Assembly: GCA_030407315.1 (NCBI GenBank)
Contig: JALQPE010000776.1
Location: 1-64,000, forward strand
DNA from: Asparagopsis taxiformis
Taxonomy: Eukaryota; Rhodophyta; Florideophyceae; Bonnemaisoniales; Bonnemaisoniaceae
DNA length: 64,000 nt
Direction: 5' to 3'
The notes under the pieces were generated by a model. That model was given only the letters and a program-made list of their open reading frames with translations. It was not told the origin of the DNA and did not search any database. This document shows positions 9,752 to 20,763 of this stretch, one piece after another (within the stretch, counting starts at the first letter, position 1; each line of letters begins with the position of its first letter). Position numbers and translations under genes: made by a program.

Positions 9752-11466
9752 TCATATGATTTGGAATTCGTTTGAAGGAACAAAGATGACAGGGACAGGC
9801 GGAGTTGTGTCCCAATAATCTAGAACGTTCGTGATTTCTGGATAATCTCCAATGAAGGCGACAAGATCTAAAAAAACTCGGATGTGATTACCGTCGGCGT
9901 CGAGCATACTCAGGCCATGTGTAGAATGATGTACGATGTCTCCGATGATTTCGTGGAGGATTGCATTAGTAGAAACACCTGGCGGTGCAAGAGAAATAGT
10001 TCTGACACCTCGCCTGGAAGATCGAACATGACATGGCAGATTCAAAGGAATCATGTACACGCCACCGGCTGACCCCTTCCTTTCGTTGTACTGGGAGAAC
10101 CCGTCGCAGTACAACAGGATTCTGTAAATGAAGTACGGGGTACCATCATGTAGAGTGCCGAAGGACTTGGTGGCGTTCGTGGATCTGGGGTTCGAACGCA
10201 TTGTATGTTGCGGTGGAGATGCCTCAACAGAAAGAACTGTAGCAGAGAAGGAACGATAAGCAGCAGAGAGATCTGCAGCAGAGGTTTCTGGAACAATCGC
10301 TAATAGATAAGGGGAATAACTGTTTCGTAAGCGGAGATGACGGTGAACAATGAGGTGTGCAAAGCCAGAAGACGCTGGAACTGAAGAAGACAGTTTTGTA
10401 GTTTTCAGAAGTGTGCAAATATCACCAGCTCTCCAGAGGTTCTTCAGTTTCGACGCCACCGACTCGTATGCAAACCATGCAGTTTCATTAGTAGAGAAGT
10501 TGATATCTGGCGGTGGCCTCCGGACAAGGAAAGACTGCGTTCCTTTAGCGTACAATACGGTAGAGCCCGAAGGGCTGTGCTCAAACCGAAATGAACTCAG
10601 TAGGTCCATGATGTTCTTGGAAGGAGCGCGCAAAGTCAATTTGAGATTCATACCATGGTATAGACGAATGTCTTCCTGAATTGGAGGCACACCCTGGGAA
10701 TGGGAGGGCCGTGGAGCAGTACAGATTGGATCGAGGATATGGTCTCTATCAGTAATCATAGGGATATCCTCTATGGTCTCATGAATAGTCGCTCCCGGTG
10801 TATTACTTACGGCACCTGTGGAGGTAGTTTTCATCTGTTCCCATAAAGGCTTGAAAGAAACATCATGTCTCGCCCATGATGAGGGCAGGACGATTGAAAC
10901 TGGTATCGTAGGCCCCCTGTGATAGGGCCTATGTTTCTCGATTTCCGTGATTGGATACTTTGATGCACAGATGCACCGGACTTGGAGATGTCGAGGGGAA
11001 GCAGGACCTGTTTTGACCTGGGGAGTGAAGAACTGACGACATGAGGGAGAATGTATCTTTGCAGAGTGGAATAAGATGGGAACGGAGATAATCCGCAGTT
11101 GGAGTACTCGACAAGCCAGTTCACACAGGTAACAAAAAATGTGTACTGATCGACTGAGAAACGCACTGATCCAGTCACGGACATAACAGCGATCAGAGAT
11201 TGCCATGTAAAGTGGAAAGAGTATTCCTCGCCGTTTTCGGTATCGGACTCGTCATCCTCTTCGAGGTTGCTGAGTATCCTGTCGATTACAGCATCAACAT
11301 CTTCATCCAGAACACCGTCCGTGAAGCTAGTCCGGTTGGGAAGACTTTCCGTCGTACGTGGAACACATGCTATTGCAGTTGCGTTTCCAAGGGTTGACCA
11401 AGATCTGAATCGATCTTTTCGCAGCCTGTAATGTGTTCCAGAACGTAGAAGTCTGCGCCGAACCAT
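9752..11466 (-). pseudogene. Truncated, frameshifted KDZ/CACTA-like transposase
   Basis: Two overlapping frames (11466-10831, and about 10995-9752) make one protein after a single-base shift near 10990. The N-terminal part has FPSYSTLQRYILPHV. The C-terminal part has a block seen in large transposases of the CMC/KDZ type: YCDGFSQYN, then GGVYM-x-PLNLP, then APPG, then FIGDYPE. The aspartates in YCDGF and GDYPE are candidate catalytic residues. The third acidic residue and the Cys-rich C-terminal region are missing: the frame stops 40 bp before the unit 1 terminus at 9711. The true start is uncertain; the first ATG in frame is at 11466. The family call rests on motif recognition only. It may have mobilised unit 2. 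Confidence 0.5.
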
Positions 11467-11484
11467 CTCCAGGCTGGTTACCAA

Positions 11485-11960
11485 CGAGAGAGATCAATAC
11501 CACGATACCAGACGAGCAGTGGTACAATGAACTGCGAGGTGCAGAGAACGAACCAGTTGACCTCGGTAATAGAACTAGGCGAAATTTGATATTCCCAATG
11601 TACTTTTATTTATCACCTATGTACAGATCAAAAATGGCCCTTAAAACACACCGGATCCAGAACCTCGAGGTTACGGCGCAATTGAGATATGTTACCCATC
11701 CGCAGAGCCAGGACCATACGAGTTATCATCGTTGATACGACGATGACAGTATCATGCATGAACGTGTCACTTGCATCTCTGCCACGGACGAGAACAAAAC
11801 AATTGTTTTGTTTTGAAATGTTGATTAATCAACATCTCAATTCGCAGTGGCAGGGGTTAGCGATATCACGTTTCAACAACGTAGTGAACATACTCGCCAC
11901 AGTTCACGCCACCCCGCATAAGTATTTCAGACCACATTGCACAATCAATGAGTGCGTTTG
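11485..11960. other. Intergenic with two perfect palindromes
   Basis: Upstream of the transposase fragment. Two adjacent perfect palindromes are present: AACAAAACAATTGTTTTGTT at 11793-11812 (20 bp) and ATGTTGATTAATCAACAT at 11818-11835 (18 bp). No convincing coding region is seen. Confidence 0.6.
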
Positions 11961-12740
11961 TGTCACTGGTTTCACTACCCCTGACCAGCAGAAGTGTAGC
12001 GTGATGTGTCCTGGCTACACGTGTGGTCATCGGCCGCACGACCTCTGCCGAACACCCCCATTTTGGTTCCTCAGTGAGCCATCCATGTCCGTGGTTGCAC
12101 AACCGCTGACCAGAACACGTGTAGCACAACAAATCCAGGCTACACGTGTGGTCATCGGCCGCACGACCTCTGCTGAACACCCCCATTTTGGTTCCTCAGT
12201 GAGCCATCCATGTCCGTGGTTGCACAACCGCTGACCAGAACACGTGTAGCACAACGTATCCAGGCTACACGTGTGGTCATCGGCCGCACGACCTCTGCCG
12301 AACACCCCCATTTTGGTTCCTCAGTGAGCCATCCATGTCCCTGGTTGCACAACCGCTGACCAGAACACGTGTAGCACAACGTATCCAGGCTACACGTGTG
12401 GTCATCGGCCGCACGACCTCTGCTGAACACCCCCATTTTGGTTCCTCAGTGAGCCATCCATGTCCCTGGTTGCACAACCGCTGACCAGAACACGTGTAGC
12501 ACAACGTATCCAGGCTACACGTGTGGTCATCGGCCGCACGACCTCTGCTGAACACCCCCATTTTGGTTCCTCAATGAGCCATCCATGTCCGTGGTTGCAC
12601 AACCGCTGACCAGAACGTTGGTATTTGAAAAAATCCATGTCCCTGGCTGCACAACTGCTGACCAGAACGTTGGTATTTGAAAAAATCCATGTCCCTGGCT
12701 GCACAACTGCTGACCAGAACGTTGGTATTTGAAAAAATCA
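11960..12740. repeat. 125-bp tandem repeats followed by ~57-bp repeats
   Basis: About five direct copies of a 125-bp unit run from ~11990 to 12620. Each holds two ACACGTGT palindromes about 30 bp apart, then GGTCATCGGCCGCACGACCT and a CCCCCATTTTGGTTCC stretch. They are followed by three copies of a ~57-bp unit containing GTTGGTATTTGAAAAAATC (12610-12740). Five near-identical 94-codon frames spaced 125 bp apart are artefacts of the repeat. Part of the unit recurs at 23650-23733. The array lies just downstream of the helicase gene's 3' end. Confidence 0.9.
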
Positions 12741-12794
12741 AGTTTATTGGAAGGGAGGCCAACTATAGTTGAAAGGAAAGGGAGTTGTAGGAAG

Positions 12795-15700
12795 CTATGG
12801 TGAAGTTTCTTTCACAACCCTCGTCCAGTCAGCACTCTTTGATACCAAGAAATCGAATTCCCCCACTATGTATAGATGACGCATAGCCCGTGTGACCATC
12901 ACATAAATACCGCGAACGTCATCAACTAAACCGAGGCTGTCATGAGTACTGCTGCTAGACGTTCTTCTCCCATTTCTTGTCGCACTGTATATCACTACTG
13001 GACTTTCGCTACCCTGCGCAGCGGCAATAGTAGAAACAGTTATGGTGCAGGGCTCATGTTCGTAGACGTTCGCGAACATCGCAGCAAGATGTGCAAGGAT
13101 ACAGGACCGTTGCTTGTTGTATACAGTCAAGATGAGAATATCTTCCTGGCGCATATTTGGAACGGTGAGGAGGATTCGGACCAATTCGGATATTAATATC
13201 GCCTCCGGAACGCTCGTGTCATAGCTTGTTTGCATTGATATTTCCCCATATGGAAAATGATTGTTCCTTCGCCTGAAATAAGGATCGAAGAGGCGGACGG
13301 GATGGGACAGGTCGGTAAGGCTGATATCCTTCGCCTCACTCGTGTAGATCGGGACACGAGCACCGTTCCCATAAACGTAAGGGATCAACCACTTGGTATA
13401 AGTATCACTGGTTGGAACACAAGAGTGATGGTCGGCCACATTCCTGTGCGCTATGACATTGGAAACTCTGTTAATCTCCGGATGCATGCGATATTGCTCT
13501 TGAAGACAGACGCAGCGTACTATATTTGAGTGACGAAGATGCGATGATTCGTTACGAGCAAGCCTATCCAGCCAAGACATTGTATAGATAGAGGACATGA
13601 TGTTTCGCGGTCCACGCAGGACAGGGCTCTGTTGCATGGGATCTCCGAAGAGAGACAAAGGAGGCGCGTCCTCAACCTTAAAATTTTCAGCCAGAAATTG
13701 TACGAGGGGAAGGTAATCAACGTCGGCAGCTTGAGAAGCCTCATCAACAACGATTGCATCGAACTTTGCCGTTGGATTGTCTCTAAATAACCGCCACAAC
13801 GAACCGAAAGTGCTCAATACAATGCATGGAGATGACAGTTCCCCACTGGCTGCACCAAATAATATGCGCTTCCTTCCCCTGTTCGTGACTGCACGTTCAC
13901 TACCGCCGCTTGTATCTCGAGCTGTTTTCCGCTCGAAAGGAGGTCGCACAAGTGTGGGAACTGTAGAACGCGACTGGACCATGAAAATACCGTCAAGAAG
14001 TTTGGATTCGATGACATCCACGGCGGTATTCGATACAGACACGACTAGAATGCGTACCTTTGTCCCAGGTCTGTTAAGAGCAGAAATAGCTGTCGCGTGC
14101 ACGCTACCACCAGCCACTCTGACTCGTGCCGCCTCAGCTTCTACCATGTCGTAGGCCACCTTGTTCAGAAGAGCAGAAATGTAATGCATAATTGTACTCG
14201 TCTTCCCAGTTGCTGCTGGACCGACCACACAGCATACTCGATCAAGAAGCCCCCTTGGCTTTCGTTCTGACAGCTCCGACGATATCAGACATTCCAACAC
14301 TGCAGCTGCTTGAGATCTATTCATTTTCGGCGGACCATCGTGATGCACATCTGCTCCGTTTAGGTCTGTCATCTCAAGCATGTATTTCTGAGTGTTAGTG
14401 CTTCCAGATGGTACTAGAACAGCACCGGGCAAACAGTGCGCGAGAAGCTTTTCGTATTCTTCTCGAACTAAGGAACCATCCTGCTGTAGCCATCGCTGGT
14501 TAGATGTGGCCGCCCTTGAAGTGCCTAGGAACAGCTCATGCCATCCAGGATGTATCGCAGGAAGGTTTCGTATTGCTTCACATTGCATACCTTCTGTTCC
14601 GAGATAGCCTGATCTGCGAACGACTATTGCAAGCCCCTCCGTACCCTGCGAATATCGCGCATGTCGCACAGAACCCAAGGCGATAATTGTCAAAGAGAGG
14701 CGGGTTTGGGCACGGGTTTTGTTCGTAGTGAAATCTTCAACAACACCTAAGCAACATTCCAGTGGTTCCGTCTGTCGGCTGCGGTCTATGACATCGACGG
14801 TGACGACATCCCAGCTTCTGAATGATACGCTGTCTCGGGTCGACGGTGCAGTTCGTGAAGCTTCGAACCTCCTACTATTCCCGTTGCCTGATGCGTCGGA
14901 ATCTAGCCTATAGAGGTCGTAATCGTTATCGAGCAATGGGTCTCTTTGTGTAGCTGGATACCAGGTCTCATGCTTCTGTGCAACTTCCGCTAGTTCCAAA
15001 ACCATCTTGTAAATACAAAGTGTGAAACTGGTTGACAAGAAGTCATACCACGAGAAGTACATGAAGTTCGGAGCCAGACGAGGATTCTGACCACGAAATA
15101 TGACACGATTTCGTACCCAGCTACTCTCGAATCCCCGTCGCGGAAACGAGAAAGAGGCATTCGAAGACCAGTTCGCCAGTATTGCATTGGGTGAGAGATT
15201 TGTGTTCAAGGATATACCTTCTATTTGTATCGGGACATCGTCGTAGTGATACCCTTTGCGTGCAGCTCGCTGTACAGGTACCCGCGGTTTATGGCGCTGT
15301 TGCTGGACTGCCTGTTGCTGGACTGCCTCCTGCGGTATTGGTGGTGGATCCCAGACGGGTGAGGGTGGTGGTGCTGGCTGCACATCCACTGATAGTGCGG
15401 GTCCAGCAGTTATCGACAACGAAGAAGATTTTGGCTTGGGCCGTTGTGACGATAGTGCCACCAGTGGTGGTACATCCACTGCAATTGAATTTCGCTCTGG
15501 TCGCAAAACATGTGACGATACTGGTGGTAAATCCACTGAAATAGAAGTGTGCTCCGGTCGAACAACCTGTGACGAGTTGGTCAATTTCTGACCCAGATTT
15601 TTTTCCGGTGTGGTATTTGCAGTGTTCGGTGATTCCACTGTCTGCGGCCATGGTTGTTCGCATGTAGGACATACTTCCGCATGCCGAGGTTTCTTCGACG

Positions 15701-17243
15701 CACGATCCTGTCCGGGCTCCACAGCAGGTTGCACGCTTCCTGCACCACTGGTTTCTGGGCCTTCTTCTCCACCGCGCTGCGAGTCTTCTTCGACAGGACC
15801 ATCCTCGGTTTGTGCAACCTGCCGACGTCGCACGGCACTACGACGTCTCGCACGAGCGGTCCGCTCGTCCATAGCAGTTCGTTCTGTTGGTACGATCTCA
15901 TCTTCTTCATTTCGGTCACCGTTCGCTTCATCATTCCCTGCGACGGTATGTTCTAGTTGTCCATCTCTTTCCTCCTGCACGTTGGCCTCCGGCACTGGCG
16001 GCCGTTCGGGAGGTGAGCCACCAGCACTCTGTACGTTTCTTTCGTGATTTTTACGCCGTCCTGTATTTGTTGCTCCCTCCAATGGTCTCACCACGTCAAC
16101 CTGGTTAATTCTTGTACTATTCTCTATGAATGCGGTCAGCCATGTCCGAATGCGAGCTTGTCTGCGTTGTTGGGATGATTCGCGTATGGAACTGCTAATG
16201 TTCTCTGCATCACTGTCTATAGCGGACAGCATGCGAGACATGAAATTTTCCAATGATGATCTCAGAGCATCATCATATCGCTGACCATACGCGATATTCG
16301 CCGGTAGCGCTTCCATTCCGACGAGAACGTGCATTACAACGGCATACAGTTTCGGTACCACACTCCTGTCTTCTTCGGCGTCCATTACATACTTGAACAT
16401 AGCATTGGCACTAACCAGGTTCTCCTTCTTCAACACCTTTCTCCTCACTCCACGGTTTCCGGTCACGAATGTGCACTGCTCCGGGGTTGCGGCTCGTATT
16501 TTCCGTTCGGCAACAAATCTGAGGCCACCGAAAATGGCTTGTGAAATGATTGCATGTACATCACGAACCATGCCATAATTTTCAAGCGGCACGTCGTACT
16601 CGACCGGAGCGCAACAAGAATCTAGCACTTCCGGTATCCCACGGTCAGAGTTCCTGTCCTGGACTTTCGTTATTAGCAGACACACCCATGACATTGTATG
16701 AATATACCATGATAGCATCCACGACCGACCTTCTTGGCTAATGCTCCAAGTAAAACTATGAGATGGATAATTATGTAGCTTGGCCTTTTGCATAGCTACA
16801 GCGTATATCCACTCATCAGACATCCACGACTCGATCTTCGAAAGGACGTTCCTGAAATCCAGAGCTGTTAGAACATTTTTCAACACTTTTTTCTTCGACG
16901 TAAAGGGTATCACGAAACCATTCATATCACCAAACACGCCTCTCGGATATAGACGCAAAGTATTCAGACATTGCTCTGTATAGAACACGCATGCCCGTTG
17001 GACGACTCTGGTGACAACGTGAGCGGGCGGGGTAGGGCGGGTCCCGTTCCCAATATATAGATTACACTCCGAACTGTTGACGAACTCTTGTGCATCGCGC
17101 GTTACTTGTCTTTCCCATGCAGCCCACTGCGAAGCCGAAGTGTTATCACCAACAGGTGGCCGTCCTTGGATATATTGTTTAATAGAAGCGAACACATCCG
17201 TGGGAGACGAGTACGGTGTCTGTCTCCTCGGTGCTGGCGGCAT
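12795..17243 (-). CDS. Superfamily-1 (UPF1-like) helicase
   Basis: 1482 residues from the ATG at 17243; the frame extends 25 codons further only with a GTG. The C-terminal ~500 residues hold a complete SF1 helicase core: Q-like motif MNRSQAAAV (~974), Walker A GPAATGKTST (~1008-1017), Ia VSVSNTAVD (~1069), Walker B VVDEASQ (~1165-1171), III LFGDPMQQSP (~1198), QEQYRMHPEI (~1248), V STIAAAQGSES (~1404) and VI YVMVTRAMRHLYIVG (~1446). DEAS-Q and QYRMHP place it in the UPF1/SMUBP2-like branch, which unwinds RNA or DNA 5' to 3'. The N-terminal ~450 residues match nothing I know. A low-complexity linker (400-680) contains CPTC at ~525. It is intact, single-exon, divergent from B2, and may act in transposition or replication of the element or on its RNA. 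Confidence 0.85.
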   Translation of the reverse strand: MPPAPRRQTPYSSPTDVFASIKQYIQGRPPVGDNTSASQWAAWERQVTRDAQEFVNSSECNLYIGNGTRPTPPAHVVTRVVQRACVFYTEQCLNTLRLYPRGVFGDMNGFVIPFTSKKKVLKNVLTALDFRNVLSKIESWMSDEWIYAVAMQKAKLHNYPSHSFTWSISQEGRSWMLSWYIHTMSWVCLLITKVQDRNSDRGIPEVLDSCCAPVEYDVPLENYGMVRDVHAIISQAIFGGLRFVAERKIRAATPEQCTFVTGNRGVRRKVLKKENLVSANAMFKYVMDAEEDRSVVPKLYAVVMHVLVGMEALPANIAYGQRYDDALRSSLENFMSRMLSAIDSDAENISSSIRESSQQRRQARIRTWLTAFIENSTRINQVDVVRPLEGATNTGRRKNHERNVQSAGGSPPERPPVPEANVQEERDGQLEHTVAGNDEANGDRNEEDEIVPTERTAMDERTARARRRSAVRRRQVAQTEDGPVEEDSQRGGEEGPETSGAGSVQPAVEPGQDRASKKPRHAEVCPTCEQPWPQTVESPNTANTTPEKNLGQKLTNSSQVVRPEHTSISVDLPPVSSHVLRPERNSIAVDVPPLVALSSQRPKPKSSSLSITAGPALSVDVQPAPPPSPVWDPPPIPQEAVQQQAVQQQRHKPRVPVQRAARKGYHYDDVPIQIEGISLNTNLSPNAILANWSSNASFSFPRRGFESSWVRNRVIFRGQNPRLAPNFMYFSWYDFLSTSFTLCIYKMVLELAEVAQKHETWYPATQRDPLLDNDYDLYRLDSDASGNGNSRRFEASRTAPSTRDSVSFRSWDVVTVDVIDRSRQTEPLECCLGVVEDFTTNKTRAQTRLSLTIIALGSVRHARYSQGTEGLAIVVRRSGYLGTEGMQCEAIRNLPAIHPGWHELFLGTSRAATSNQRWLQQDGSLVREEYEKLLAHCLPGAVLVPSGSTNTQKYMLEMTDLNGADVHHDGPPKMNRSQAAAVLECLISSELSERKPRGLLDRVCCVVGPAATGKTSTIMHYISALLNKVAYDMVEAEAARVRVAGGSVHATAISALNRPGTKVRILVVSVSNTAVDVIESKLLDGIFMVQSRSTVPTLVRPPFERKTARDTSGGSERAVTNRGRKRILFGAASGELSSPCIVLSTFGSLWRLFRDNPTAKFDAIVVDEASQAADVDYLPLVQFLAENFKVEDAPPLSLFGDPMQQSPVLRGPRNIMSSIYTMSWLDRLARNESSHLRHSNIVRCVCLQEQYRMHPEINRVSNVIAHRNVADHHSCVPTSDTYTKWLIPYVYGNGARVPIYTSEAKDISLTDLSHPVRLFDPYFRRRNNHFPYGEISMQTSYDTSVPEAILISELVRILLTVPNMRQEDILILTVYNKQRSCILAHLAAMFANVYEHEPCTITVSTIAAAQGSESPVVIYSATRNGRRTSSSSTHDSLGLVDDVRGIYVMVTRAMRHLYIVGEFDFLVSKSADWTRVVKETSP

Positions 17244-17999
17244 CTTCAATCTTTCGTTTCTTGTGTGCAGTGGATCTCTGTGAACTTCGATTCTGCGGAG
17301 CTGATAAACAGAGTGCACTGTTTGTGTGCAATACTTGTAGAAGTCAAGAGCTCTTCACTCCTCACAAATCCTTGTCCTAGTAATAGGTTCAATATCAATT
17401 TACGTTCTCATCTCTATTGTAAGCGGTTTTGCTACCGTTCCTACCATCAAATTTTATAATTAATTACGAATGTTCGCGACCATTCCAACGGTGCGGAATC
17501 GTGCCCTGAAACCGCGGTTTCATTGCGTTCGTTGCAGCCATCCTAGGACATTATGAAGCTTCATAATGTCAACACAAGCCGCCCCGATGTGATGAAATAT
17601 CCCTGAATCTTCCTCACGGTGGTTTGAATTGAAATGGAATATTCACACCCTTTGCGGTTAAGTGGTGAGTTTCATCCACTCCGTCCACAGATCCAACGTT
17701 TCATATAAACACGGGAATAGCAGGAAAGTACAGAACCATCCAATAATTATGAGCCATCGTAATCTAATTATATCGCCATGGGACATGTTCTTAAGAAATT
17801 TCCCCTATTCAATTGGAAACGGTATGGCAAGGTGCCATTATTCCAACAAACTTTGCAGACTTACTGGAATCTTCTAAGTCTCGAGACCGGAACCAAGTTT
17901 AGTCCTTCCTTGTTGAATTCGGCAATAATGGTCCGCTCCAGTCGCTGTACATCTCTTTCCGAAACAAGACCAAGCCGTCCACTTCTCACCAGTGTCACA
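17244..17999. promoter_or_regulatory. Upstream region of helicase with 24-bp palindrome
   Basis: A TATAAAAT box on the minus strand (17451-17458) lies about 210 bp before the helicase ATG. A perfect 24-bp palindrome, GACATTATGAAG and its inverse, spans 17547-17570. No gene is supported; the long plus-strand frame starting at 17778 runs into the minisatellite and is judged spurious. Confidence 0.5.
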
Positions 18000-19215
18000 A
18001 CCAAACCACGGACAACCATTTGCACAACTACACACGTGTGCACCTCGTCACTGCCTTCACAACTGCCTGCAACAAGCTGCATGCTCGCACACGTGTGCGC
18101 TCCGTCACCGGTTTCACAACCACGGACAACCATTTGCACAACTACACACGTGTGCACCTCGTCACTGCCTTCACAACCACGGACAACCATTTGCACGACT
18201 ACACACGTGTGCACCTCGTCATCGGTTTCACAACCACGGACAACCATTTGCACAACTACACACGTGTGCGCTCCGTCACCGGTTTCACAACCACGGACAA
18301 CCATTTGCACAACTACACACGTGTGCACCTCGTCACTGCCTTCACAACCACGGACAACCATTTGCACAACTACACATGTGTGCACCTCGTCACCGGTTTC
18401 ACAACCACGGACAACCATTTGCACAACTACACATGTGTGCACCTCGTCATCGGTTTCACAACCACGGACAACCATTTGCACAACTACACATGTGTGCACC
18501 TCGTCACCGGTTTCACAACCACGGACAACCATTTGCACAACTACACACGTGTGCACCTCGTCACCGGTTTCACAACCACGGACAACCATTTGCACAACTA
18601 CACACGTGTGCGCTCCGTCACCGGTTTCAAAACCAAGGACAACCATTTGCACAACTACACACGTGTCCACCTCGTCACTGCCTTCACAACTGCCTGGAAC
18701 AAGCTGCATGCTCGCACACGTGTGCGCTCCGTCACCGGTTTCACAACCACGGACAACCATTTGCACAACTACACATGTGTGCACCTCGTCACCGGTTTCA
18801 CAACCACGGACAACCATTTGCACAACTACACACGTGTGCACCTCGTCACCGGTTTCACAACCACGGACAACCATTTGCACAACTACACACGTGTGCGCTC
18901 CGTCACCGGTTTCAAAACCAAGGACAACCATTTGCACAACTACACACGTGTCCACCTCGTCACTGCCTTCACAACTGCCTGCAACAAGCTGCATGCTCGC
19001 ACACGTGTGCGCTCCGTCACCGGTTTCACAACCACGGACAACCATTTGCACAACTACACATGTGTGCACTTCGTCACCGGTTTCAAAACCACGGACAACC
19101 ATTTGCACAACTACACACGTGTGCACCTCGTCACTGCCTTCACAACTGCCTAGAACTAGCTGCATAACTACACACGTGTGCACTTCGTCACCGGTTGCAC
19201 AACCACATGTGGTGA
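17998..19215. repeat. 57-bp minisatellite, about 20 units
   Basis: Direct repeats of a 57-bp unit containing ACAACCATTTGCACAACTAC, then ACACGTGTGCACCTCGTC. Variants replace the last third with ACTGCCTTCACAACTGCCTG or CGGTTTCAAAACCAAGG. A higher-order pattern repeats, because the same variant block occurs near 18610-18740 and 18905-19030. Because 57 is a multiple of three, several frames on both strands stay open (377-501 codons); these are not credible genes. Each unit carries the ACACGTGT palindrome also present in the 125-bp repeats. Confidence 0.9.
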
Positions 19216-19392
19216 GGAGCAGGGCAGCTGCAGCTGTCCTGCTCCTCACTGACTTCATGACCGTGGATGAACTGCAAGTCTAGACACGTGTCCATGTCGT
19301 CCCTACTTCCACGACCGACCATGAACGTTCGTACAATAGTACTGAAATAATACTATTCTTGTTTGGGAACGATACATCTCAATCGTTTGTCG

Positions 19393-20763
19393 ATGGATCA
19401 TCCGTCCATAGATCATCCGTCCATTCTACATGATGGTATCGCCATTGAGGTACTCTGGAACGTGAATACGAGTGGTACGTGTAACCGGCGGACAAGACAC
19501 TCCGCAAACAGGGTTTGGTGGAAGGCAAAGGTAGCCAGGTTGACTCGACGAGGAATCCCCCGTTCTGCCACGCTGACATATTTGGCGATGTTAGGCCATC
19601 CCGAAACCTCTGTTGATGTAAGTATCTTCAAGGGATATCTGGAAGAAATTCCTTTCAGCCCTGTAGATTCTGCTACAACACGCCCTACTCGTCTCAGACG
19701 CAGGCTGCAGTGGAGAGTTTGTCATTTTTATTCACCTTCTGCTTCTTCTTCAGACTCCGGTGAGGGATCTTCTAGTCCCGGGCAATCCGCATTGGTCGAA
19801 AAAGTTTCTGACCTTCACGCTCGTTTGCAGAACATGGAGCGTGCATGGATTCTCCATCACGGTCTTGGTAGTACAATGGGTCATGTCAATGAATCAGATG
19901 CTGTCCTCCATCGCATATTTGGTTACTTCAGACTAAAACTAGCACAGCACAGGGAACGGCCATTATCTAGGAAAAGAACTCCTGAATCTAATCATGGCAT
20001 TGATACAGTTACCACGGGTTTCATATCCATAACCACGGACTGTACCATCCGGGACTTCGAAATAATTGCGAGATCAGTGCGGTCCACCTGCCCGGGTGCA
20101 GAATTTCAACCTTCTTTCTCCCTGACCCAGATGCCACCAATCGATACAAACAAATTCAGCGTCTTCTTCCCTTCATATTCAGACATGTGCAAGTCCATAT
20201 CTTTGACTGCAGTCTCCGATCGAATCCGGCTCTTCAGAACTGCAAGGGGTCCCAAAAATATCAATGCTGCCGACAATTCATACGTGCGCTTGCTCGGTAC
20301 TCTACTGCGTGGCACAGATCCGTGTAGAGAACCATTCATTTTTGCCCTCGCCAGAAGTGACCCATTCCACTTCGACAAATGCAATGATCGTACAATCGAT
20401 CATTCCATTCTCCCCGTGCTCTTCAGAAAATCCCTGGACTTCGACATACCGAATATGATGTATAAGAACGTCCTCGTCCATCGGAGCATGCCTGTCCGTG
20501 ATATTTTCCATGCCTTACGGCCGACGCCACCCGGCCATGATTCTGCTTCAGTTCCTGTTCATCCAGGACACTCTTTCAACATGACTTGGAACAGAACTGA
20601 GTTCCCTAGAATGCGCCTATGGTCCCGCGATATTTCCACTAACGTGAACAGCCTAGGAACCCTGGAGCTTAATTTGCCATACATGACGTTTTTCGGCGCA
20701 CACTCCTACAATGAAGTCATTGACGCCCTACCGATCCATTCTTCTAGTTCCCTCGTCCAGTAA
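19393..20763 (+). CDS. Family-B protein with Tudor/Agenet-like N terminus (B2)
   Basis: 456 residues from the ATG at 19393; the open frame begins earlier only with TTG. It is a divergent paralog of B1. It keeps IEVLW followed, after an insertion, by RVWWKAKVARL (near residues 40-50). The domain order is the same: N-terminal Tudor-like segment, short helical segment near 130-150, then a conserved C-terminal domain with FFPSYSDM corresponding to IFPTFQAL of B1. The N terminus contains a DHPSI duplication. The gene is divergent from the helicase across the minisatellite and convergent with C2. Intact. Function unknown; a chromatin-reader role is speculative. Confidence 0.7.
   Translation: MDHPSIDHPSILHDGIAIEVLWNVNTSGTCNRRTRHSANRVWWKAKVARLTRRGIPRSATLTYLAMLGHPETSVDVSIFKGYLEEIPFSPVDSATTRPTRLRRRLQWRVCHFYSPSASSSDSGEGSSSPGQSALVEKVSDLHARLQNMERAWILHHGLGSTMGHVNESDAVLHRIFGYFRLKLAQHRERPLSRKRTPESNHGIDTVTTGFISITTDCTIRDFEIIARSVRSTCPGAEFQPSFSLTQMPPIDTNKFSVFFPSYSDMCKSISLTAVSDRIRLFRTARGPKNINAADNSYVRLLGTLLRGTDPCREPFIFALARSDPFHFDKCNDRTIDHSILPVLFRKSLDFDIPNMMYKNVLVHRSMPVRDIFHALRPTPPGHDSASVPVHPGHSFNMTWNRTEFPRMRLWSRDISTNVNSLGTLELNLPYMTFFGAHSYNEVIDALPIHSSSSLVQ

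Noticed and set aside
12027..12704. Five similar ~94-codon minus-strand frames
   Set aside because: They repeat every 125 bp and are copies of the tandem repeat, not genes.
11960..12740. CRISPR-like array
   Set aside because: The repeats are contiguous direct copies without unique spacers, and the setting is eukaryotic.
17778..19283. A 501-codon plus-strand frame and a 465-codon minus-strand frame
   Set aside because: Both run through the 57-bp minisatellite, whose period keeps frames open on both strands; no family similarity and no supporting start context.
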